Positions 31,108 to 37,742 of a stretch of DNA of 37,742 nt are shown piece by piece. Positions within the stretch are counted from its first letter, which is position 1; each line of letters begins with the position of its first letter. Below the pieces are notes generated by a model. The model did not search any database. It was not told where the DNA came from and saw only the letters and a program-made list of their open reading frames with translations. The position numbers were made by a program, and so were the translations under genes. This DNA comes from Hydnum rufescens UP504 (lineage: Eukaryota > Basidiomycota > Agaricomycetes > Cantharellales > Hydnaceae), in NCBI GenBank assembly GCA_014904985.1, contig MU129020.1:1-37742 (forward strand), given 5' to 3'.

Positions 31108-31514
31108 GTTTCTGTTAAGGGTTGTTCATAGTCAAGGAGCTGATTGTGTAATTGGTTGAGTACAAGGAGTAGCCCCTTAATATGATTGGCAAGTGGAGTC
31201 ATGGTGTGAGGATTGTGTAAGGTCATGGAAGACAAGCATGTGAGAGATGCAGAGCAGGAAAGACTGGTTCTTAGGGAAACTCAATATGACAGGGAAATGG
31301 GTGGAATGAGAAGAGAGGCAATCACAGACATATGTTCTCAATCTTCTAAGGGATTGAGAATACAGGAGCATCTATTTATATACTAGCAGATCAAGGAAGG
31401 ATTGGTAAGAGGGATTATTAAGAAGGCTGAATGAGAGGATTGATAATAGTGAGCAATCTGGGCAGCAAGGAGAGGTCATGTGATGAGGTTATGAGTACAA
31501 CTCATAACAGTTTC
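31108..31514 (-). mobile_element. Solo LTR with GTTTC target duplication
   Basis: The LTR body is 31113-31509 (397 bases), read on the minus strand from TGTTATGAG to CTTAACA. GTTTC flanks it at 31108-31112 and 31510-31514. It has a TATATAAATAG core and the same plan as the LTR at 17364-17760. No internal region remains. Confidence 0.9.
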
Positions 31515-31582
31515 ATTCAGTGGTCCCATGTTTTGTTCTTATTGACTTGTTTATTTATTTATTTATTCAAAAATTAAAAACA

Positions 31583-31676
31583 TACCACACACCCTAGTGG
31601 GTGTGGTACCATCCATCTAAATTTAAAAAAAAACTATTTAGTAGCACCACACACCTGCTAGGGTAGGTGTGTGGTA
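31583..31676 (-). repeat. Two hairpin-B remnants
   Basis: ACCACACACCC/GGGTGTGGT at 31583-31607 and ACCACACACCT/AGGTGTGTGGT at 31646-31675. On the minus strand the first is followed by GTATGTTTTTAAT, like the array donors, but no hairpin A follows. These are decayed modules. Confidence 0.6.
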
Positions 31677-32611
31677 TGGTTGTTTGGTCAGGTTTTGCCC
31701 AATTTTGGCAAAACCTGAACCTGACCTGAGGTTCAGTCCCATTCAGGTCAGGTTCAGGTTTAAACCCAGTTTCAACCTGAAACCTGAGGTATGGGGGAAG
31801 CCAACATTTTCAGAGGGTACTACAGAATATATAGACCCTCTGCTCAAGTCTCTGCCTCTGCCACCCCCTTTACATCCCACTTTAGATCCTCATCTCCTTC
31901 CTAGCCCCCTTTCACTTCAATTTATTGCTCACACATCTTCTGGAGATGGTTTAGTCACTGCATTCTGTCATGTGACTTGTGACCTACACCAATTACCTCA
32001 TTTGATTGCTGAGTCATTGTCAGAGTTTGTCCACTTCTCAGATAACTCCAGTTTTGGTTCCAATCTGTTTCCAATTTGTTTCTGCCTTTTCCCCAGTTCA
32101 TTCCCACCTCCATTTCATTTCCCCTTTATTTCCTTTGCTTCTGGTTTCCACACACTTGTTGCTACCTCCATTCCTGTTCTTTTTTACTTTCCTGTTCTTG
32201 TCTCCTGCCTGCTTCCCCTTCCTGTGCCTTCCCCCTTGTAACCACCTCTTGCTAAGTGATCACTCCCCATAGTATGGGAACCATGTATCAGTAGTCTGAG
32301 GACAAGATCCAGAGACCTCAGCTTTGATCTCTCAGGATTTCTGCTTCTACTCCAGACTACAGGTTAGCCTCACTGTACCCATCACTTTAATATTGATCTC
32401 AGGATTTTGTTACAAGTTGTACACATGGCCTCAATTATGTACACAGAATAACCAAGTCCATTGTGCCATCACAGTGACCTCCCCCTTTACCACCATTGTG
32501 CCTTCCTTTCTTAGCATTTCCTATTATACACATTCCCCTCATTATTCAAACCTATCCCATTATTCAAACCCTTTTTCGATCTCTACAGATATAAGTAGGT
32601 ACTTCCTGTTG
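31677..32611. other. Unassigned, with a long low-complexity frame
   Basis: Repeated CAGGTTCAGGTC-type words at 31690-31790 resemble those beside the 25.3 kb palindrome. A 190-codon plus-strand frame (31669-32241) is Pro/Leu/Phe-rich because the DNA is CT-rich, and has no domain, so I do not call it a gene. Confidence 0.4.
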
Positions 32612-32993
32612 TAAGCAGGACGGTTATTAACCAATCCAACTACTGTCCACATTGTTGAGGAGAGGACAAATGAAGGGAGCCACAGGGACAATTTGAATAT
32701 TCAGGTCTGGGAAAATGAAGGTCTTTTTGGATAATAGAAAATCCCAATGAACAGTGATTGCTCAAGGGAATAGATCAGTGTCACAAAATAAGATGTCTAG
32801 GCCACACCTTGAAGTCATCCTCTTGACTATTCAGTCTTAATGCAGCTGTACACAGTCTTGACAAGTGGGAAATCTCCTCCAGCAGCAGCAATACTTCAGT
32901 GCCTCAAACTGTGATATGGGGTAAAACCAAATATTTACATGCACCCTCCCCTTTATATACATTCCAGACCACAATTCAAAATTCCAGAAGAAA
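32612..32993 (-). repeat. Right arm of the 0.37 kb inverted-repeat pair
   Basis: The reverse complement of 29628-30000. It ends only about seven bases before the left end of the PIF/Harbinger element, so the latter probably inserted at its edge. Confidence 0.8.
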
Positions 32994-33190
32994 AGCCACA
33001 GGAATTTGGTGGGAATTTGGCAGGAATTGATGCTGGAATCAGGTGAGAATTAAGATGAGAATGTCAAATTCCAGAGTGAATTCTGGGTTGATTCCTGGCT
33101 CAGCTTGAAACCCCCCTTGTAAATACCAGCAGAAACTGTCCTAGAAGTGCAACAGAGAACCCTCTGAATCTTGTCACATGGATCTTTGCA

Positions 33191-34691
33191 ATGTCCTCTA
33201 TGCCAGCACTGTTACCTCATGAGGCATGGATTGCAGATGTCTTCAGTCACATGGAGCATGTCCACTGCTGGTTTCATCAGTCCTTCTTTTCTGCTGATGA
33301 GCCTGGAGCTGACTCATCATCCTCTATATCTGCTTCATTGTCATCATTCTTTGACTCTTCCACTGACTCAACTGCATCTGCTGAAGACCATCTTCATACC
33401 TACCTTGCACCTATGGATCACATATGTCAATTCCTCTCTGTAATATGGAACACCTGAGTCCTTTTTTCAAACAATACTGTCCCTAAAGTTGGACAGCTTG
33501 ATCTCATCCTTAATTTCTACAAGCTTGAGCATACAGCTCACTTTCAGAGGAACCTTTGTGTGGCTCCAGATACCTTTGATGCCCTACTTGGTATGATTGA
33601 GGATCATGACAGCTTCCAGACCACAAATGATCTCCAACCCCAGCAGCAGTAAATCCCCATTTCCTCCCAACTTGCTATAATGCTATATCAACTAGGGCAT
33701 TTTGGGAATGCCACCCCTGTAGAATCTATCACACAATGGGCTGGGTGCTCTGCTGGCACAGTTTTTGCATGTATCCAACAAGTCTTTGGTGCTGTCACTT
33801 CATTATATGATACCATGATATGCAAACCCACCATGGGGGAGAAGGAAGCAGCATGGAATTGGGTGGAGGAACAGTCATGCTTGTCATGGCATGGTGGCTA
33901 CTGTATGGTTGATGGAACATTAGTGCCATTGTCTGATAAACCAGGAATGCATGGTGAAGCCTATTTTGATTGTAAGTCACACTACTCACTCAGCCTCCAG
34001 GTACATCCTTCATGTGGGGTGGTTTGATGACTTCAACTCATACTTTACCCAGGTTATAAACATGCCCAACCTACATATTATTGACTATGTTCTTGGTTCA
34101 ACAGGTAGCATGCATGACACCACAGCATTCAAGCTTTCTGATATGGCCAAGGACCCTACTGCCTGGTTCACCAATCATGAGTGGGTATGGGCAGACTCAG
34201 CATATGCTCTCCAGCCATGGTGTATACCATATAAGAAACCACACTCACTTATCCAAAACAACAAGACATTTAATTACTACCTCTTGAAGGTGTGCCATCA
34301 GCCATTAGCTTGCCCATAGAGGCTCAAGCATTCACCTCATTTTTGTTCAGATTTGGATTAAATCTGAGCACACCATGGGGATGCTTAAAGGCTGCTTCTC
34401 TTCACTTCATGGCCTCCATCAACAAATCACTAGTGTGACCATCTCCTTGTGCTCAAGTGGGTGGAGATATGTCTGGTGTTACATAATGTGATCCTTGATA
34501 TTGAGCAAGGTTGTGAAGATGAAGATGCTTTCACAGCATGTATGCTCCAAGAAGGTATGACTGTGAATGGAGATGATGGGCATAACCCTGATGCCAAGGA
34601 GGATGTGCCTGCCCCCCACTGGGTCTCACCTGGAGAGCAACAACAACATCAATTAAAGGGGGAACTATTTTACACACTACATATTGAGTAG
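33191..34691 (+). pseudogene. PIF/Harbinger DDE transposase (DDE_Tnp_4 type), mildly decayed
   Basis: In order: NFYKLEHTAHFQRNLCVAP (about 33509 on), LYQLGHFGNATPVESITQWA (from 33680), MVDGTLVPLSDKPG with the first Asp, an intron 34001-34052, WADSAYALQPW with the second Asp, an intron 34290-34350, and KSEHTMGMLKGCFSSLHGLH with the catalytic Glu. The C-terminal WVEICLVLHNVILDIEQG follows in a shifted frame. Both introns join blocks in phase. The family cuts and re-inserts the element at its terminal repeats. Defects: in-frame stops near 33456 and 33651 and a frameshift near 34440. All three catalytic residues remain, so decay is recent. Confidence 0.88.
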
Positions 34692-36112
34692 ATAGTTGTG
34701 TAATAAAACTAACTACTGGCCCCACTTGCCCATGGGAAACCAAATCCTCCTGAAGGCTCAACTCCCCTTTGAAGAGAGAGGAGGGCTTGGATCTGGGAAG
34801 ACTCATACTCATGTTCCTCACATACCTGTAACTTGCACTGGAACTCAAGTTGGTGGATATCCCTATGTCCTGTGCCTTCAACTCTTTCCATATGCAACCT
34901 CTCCCTTGCCTCCATCTTGCCAGCCTCATGCTTGCCTCTGACTCCTGCCTTATCTTGAATAACTCTTGATCACCTGCCTGGGGTTTTTCAAACTGCTCTA
35001 AAGGAGTGAGTGTGTGATGTGATGTGGAGGTCTTCTTTGATGTACCCAGAGTTGCCACATTTGGAGTCACAGGCTGAGATGAAGCTGATGTGGAACTACT
35101 ACCATCAGGTATAAGTGCTGGGGAAGGTCTGTGAGAATATGATGCAGTTGAGGGGTTGCATGTGTGGGTATGAGTCAAAGACAGTGGCAGTGAGAGGAAA
35201 TCCTAGGCCAAAAATCAGTGTACTGCTTATGGTCCACTTGGGTGACTTATGATTTCCAGATTTTCTTGTTTGTCTTCATGATCAAGCCCATCCCCAGCCA
35301 GCAAACCCCCCACATCAACCTTCAGCCCCATGTCCTGTTCACCAGCCAGTAATTCTTTAAACATGTCAGTGTGCTGCTCAGCTGTTGCACTAGCACTATT
35401 TATCATGCCAATTGGATTATAGTTCAGCAGATCCATCCAAAAAGCATGGAACTCATCCCACCAGGGGAATGTCTTCTTAATTTTGGCTGATGCACCTCAG
35501 AAAAATGTAAATCCATGAGACTGCAGATGTACCTATTGCATTATGCAATGGTGTACCTTCCTCAACATCCAAAGGTTTCACACCATGCCCAGTGGAGTTG
35601 AGGGTGGCCTTCAGGTCCTTGTACTCATTGTGTAGACTATGGTATTTTTGTTAGTGTACACTGCTGAGGGGGAGGATATGAACACACATTTTAAGACAAG
35701 AGCCCACAGACTTGGCAAACTCCTTCAGTTTCAACACATACTTCTCCTTTTGCTCAGAATCATCCTCAAATATGTAGGCTGCAAGCTCCTGGTGGAGTAT
35801 TGTTTTTGCCACCCCATTTTTAAGGACTGGCCAATCTTCCACCTTTGCTGTTGTCACTGAGTCTGAGAAGAGGGCTATGTGAAATGGAGGGTCTTCAGTA
35901 AGTTTCTGGACCAGCAGCCATGTCCATGCAGGCTTGGATTTCCAGGGCAAGGCAGATGTGCAAGGCTTGGACAGAGGTGTCACTGGTTGGACCATATCAG
36001 TGAGTTTCTTACCTTGCTTAGCTTTCAGCTTGGCAGCACCATCACCATTGGAGCCAGTTTCATTGTTTGTGACAGTGATGGTGGCCTTGCATTTGCCAGC
36101 AGAACCTGCCAT
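34531..36112 (-). pseudogene. PIF/Harbinger accessory (second) protein, probably interrupted
   Basis: It starts MAGSAGKCKATITVTNNE at 36112 with a low-complexity head, then a DNA-binding-like helical block WTWLLVQKLTEDPPFHIALF to KLKEFAKSVGSCLK. EYKDLKATLNSTGHGVKPL (about 35610) and TFPWWDEFHAFWMDLLNYNP (about 35400-35470) follow, then a Ser/Thr-rich region and a helical C-terminus near 34900-35000. The last two motifs are typical of the second protein of mushroom PIF elements, which helps the transposase bind DNA. A stop near 35490 and intron-like junctions separate the blocks; exact exons are not resolved. Confidence 0.65.
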
Positions 36113-36343
36113 AAGAGGATATGGGCAGACAGAAAACAGAAGGGACTGTACAATTCTTTGGCAATCAATTGACAGGATCTACAGGGTCCATATGAGATTC
36201 TGAGGGGAGGAATCTGGTCTCATGTCAATTCCAGCCCTCAGGCTGGAACTGCATTCCCAGAAATTCAACTTGAGAATCCAGATTCCTGCTAGATTCCAAA
36301 ACTGATTCCCACATTAATTCCTGCCAAATTCCCACCAAATTCC

Positions 36344-36838
36344 ACCTAACGCACCCTCAAAAAGGTACCTCTTAGGTGGGTTCCAGTTGCATTGGCCTTT
36401 GACCTAAGAGGTGGTTTTTATATAGGCATGTCTAGGCAGTGTCTAAAGGTGTTCAAAAGATGAAAAATTTCTAAGTCCCTATAATAGGCATGCCTATCTG
36501 TGCCCACCACAGGCACCACTCCCAGGCTTTTAACTATTTGATAGGCATTCTGGGTTGATTTAGGCCATGCCTAAATCAGTTGTGTCTAATGATGTCTAGA
36601 GCTTAATTATTGACTTTGAATTGAAGAGGCCTAATCTAGGGTGATTAGACATGCCTAAATCAGTGATGTCTAGTGATGTGTAGAGTCAGGTGCTGCTCCA
36701 GGGGTTTTACAATGACTTGATGGACACCCTGCAGTTGATTTAGGCATGCCTAAATCAGCTGTGTCTAGTCATGTCTAGAGCTTGCTATATCTCATTAGAG
36801 TCTGGTGTGTCCATGAGGGCTCAGTATGCAGTGAGTCT
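36344..36838 (-). repeat. Element Y, right copy
   Basis: The reverse complement of 13907-14432, starting CACCTAACGCACCCTC at the very edge of the PIF element. The CCTCTTAGGT/ACCTAAGAGG hairpin and three palindromes of the TGATTTAGGCATGCC type are conserved, one of them with an extra C. Confidence 0.78.
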
Positions 36839-37189
36839 ACTAGTGGATAAATTAAAACAGGTTGACCATTACCAGGAGGTGTCTAATTGTGTGCCTAAGC
36901 TTGTCTAGGCATGTCTAGGCAGGTAACTTGGGTCTGAGTTTAGTACACATATTATGTAATTATTCCTAAACAGTATCCAGTTACATAATACATGTATCCT
37001 ATCTTTAAAAAATGCCAAAATGCGGAAATTAAATGAAGTACATCCAAGCAATATTTAGGCATCCAGCCCAATGGGGGCCCAGGACCAGGGGGAGGTGCCT
37101 GGGATGGATGGATGGACCCCTGGGGACTCTGATAAAGTGAAAAAATCAGGCCCAGAGCCAATGATTAATCCCTGAAACAATGAGGGCAG
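36839..37189. other. Unassigned spacer
   Basis: TCTAGGCATGTCTAGGCA words continue briefly from element Y. No gene was seen. Confidence 0.3.
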
Positions 37190-37720
37190 GAAGAACAGCT
37201 CCAGAACCACTGGAAGTTGCCAGAATCTAAGTGCTGAACAGATCAGTCTGAAATTTGGCACATGCTTAGAGACTATCTGGCCACAAACCATATTACAATT
37301 TCAGCCAAATCCATGCATTAGTTATTGAGATATGAGGCAAACAAGTCTGGATATTGAAAATTGATTTTCTCCTCCCTTGGAATAGCTGGGGACTTGGAAA
37401 TTTACAGGGAGCATAAAGATATAGTGTACTAATTATGTGCCAAAAATTATCCCAATCCATCCAGGCAAAGGCAGTGAAAATGGACGGGAGGTACCAGAAC
37501 CACCAGAAATTTTCTGAAAAAGAACCACTGTTCAGATCGCTCTGAAAATTGGCGCGTGATTAGAAGCTTCTTAGGCAAAACTCATATCAAATTTTCAGCC
37601 TACCTGTCCAGTAGTTATGAGTCTGGGCCAAACAAGTTTGAACATTTGAAAATTTAATTTACTCCCCCTACAAGGGACAGGGGGATAATGCACTTGGAAA
37701 TTTGTAATCCCCTCCTCCTC
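37190..37720 (-). repeat. Two diverged copies of a repeat of about 300 bases
   Basis: The words AACAGATCAGTCTGAAAT, AGTTATTGAGA, CAAACAAGT and ACTTGGAAATTT at 37190-37430 recur in the same order at 37490-37710 with many changes. Confidence 0.6.
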
Positions 37721-37742
37721 TTTTTTTTTTTTTTTTTTTTTT
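37721..37742. repeat. T tract at the window end
   Basis: Twenty-two T bases preceded by CCTCCTCCTC. On the minus strand this is a poly(A) run, either the tail of a retroposed sequence or simple sequence at an assembly edge. Confidence 0.7.

Larger units (their letters stand above)
33001..36343. mobile_element. PIF/Harbinger DNA transposon with terminal inverted repeats
   Basis: The ends are 28-base perfect inverted repeats: GGAATTTGGTGGGAATTTGG at 33001 and CCAAATTCCCACCAAATTCC ending at 36343, continuing with weaker similarity. Inside are a DDE transposase on the plus strand and an accessory gene on the minus strand, tail to tail, the usual two-gene plan of this superfamily. A 3-bp target duplication is not evident (ACA on the left, ACC on the right). 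Confidence 0.85.

Noticed and set aside
31669..32241. 190-codon frame as a gene
   Set aside because: Composition reflects CT-rich DNA and word repeats (CAGGTTCAGGTC). There is no domain, and it begins inside a hairpin-B remnant.

Overview
The window looks like repeat-rich nuclear DNA of a filamentous basidiomycete, probably an Agaricomycete. The evidence is short GT-AG introns with CTAAC/CTAAT branch sites, a seven-exon fungal GATA factor, and hAT and PIF/Harbinger transposases of the kind common in mushroom genomes. No rRNA, tRNA or CRISPR was seen. The only well-supported host gene is the GATA factor at 20009-22560. It lies in a CpG-containing island (about 18.66-23.79 kb); most of the rest is CpG-poor, decayed mobile DNA.

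Layout. 1-1750: a mosaic repeat (segments S1 and S2) that recurs at 27.3-30.7 kb and 32.6-33.0 kb. 1900-5050: mostly unassigned. 5050-10700: an unusual foldback-like complex. A near-perfect 0.67 kb palindrome is centred at 8811/8812, and two arms run outward from it, each made of repeated exon-intron-like units. Every unit carries one hairpin (B, CCACACACCC...) ending a few bases before a consensus 5' splice site, then an intron with a second hairpin (A, GCAAAAAGRGCAGC...), a branch site and a 3' splice site. I call these dual-hairpin intron modules: L1-L12 on the minus strand left of the palindrome, R1-R4 on the plus strand to its right, R6 and R7 at 12.4-12.9 kb, and two solitary copies at 26.7 and 30.8 kb (20 in all, plus decayed remnants). 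11.5-12.9 kb: a promoter-like stretch with four TGACATCA motifs and a TATA box upstream of R6/R7. 13.0-13.4 kb: a small promoter-like locus with a duplicated motif. 13.9-14.4 kb: element Y, inverted relative to its copy at 36.3-36.8 kb. 14.9-17.4 kb: a hAT transposase pseudogene on the minus strand, interrupted by a solo LTR (17364-17760, target duplication ACTCT). 23.8-29.1 kb: repeats, a 0.41 kb palindrome and an LTR fragment. 29.6-33.0 kb: 0.37 kb inverted repeats enclosing a module and a second solo LTR (31113-31509, target duplication GTTTC). 33001-36343: a PIF/Harbinger element with terminal inverted repeats, a decayed transposase and a convergent accessory gene. The window ends in a 22-base T tract.

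The candidate undescribed system is the family of dual-hairpin intron modules. Strand-polar splice signals and paired stem changes suggest spliced, structured and mostly non-coding transcripts leaving a palindromic core in both directions. The modules also occur singly, so they may spread like introner elements or as parts of a foldback transposon. That interpretation is inference; the repeats, splice motifs and hairpins are read directly from the sequence.
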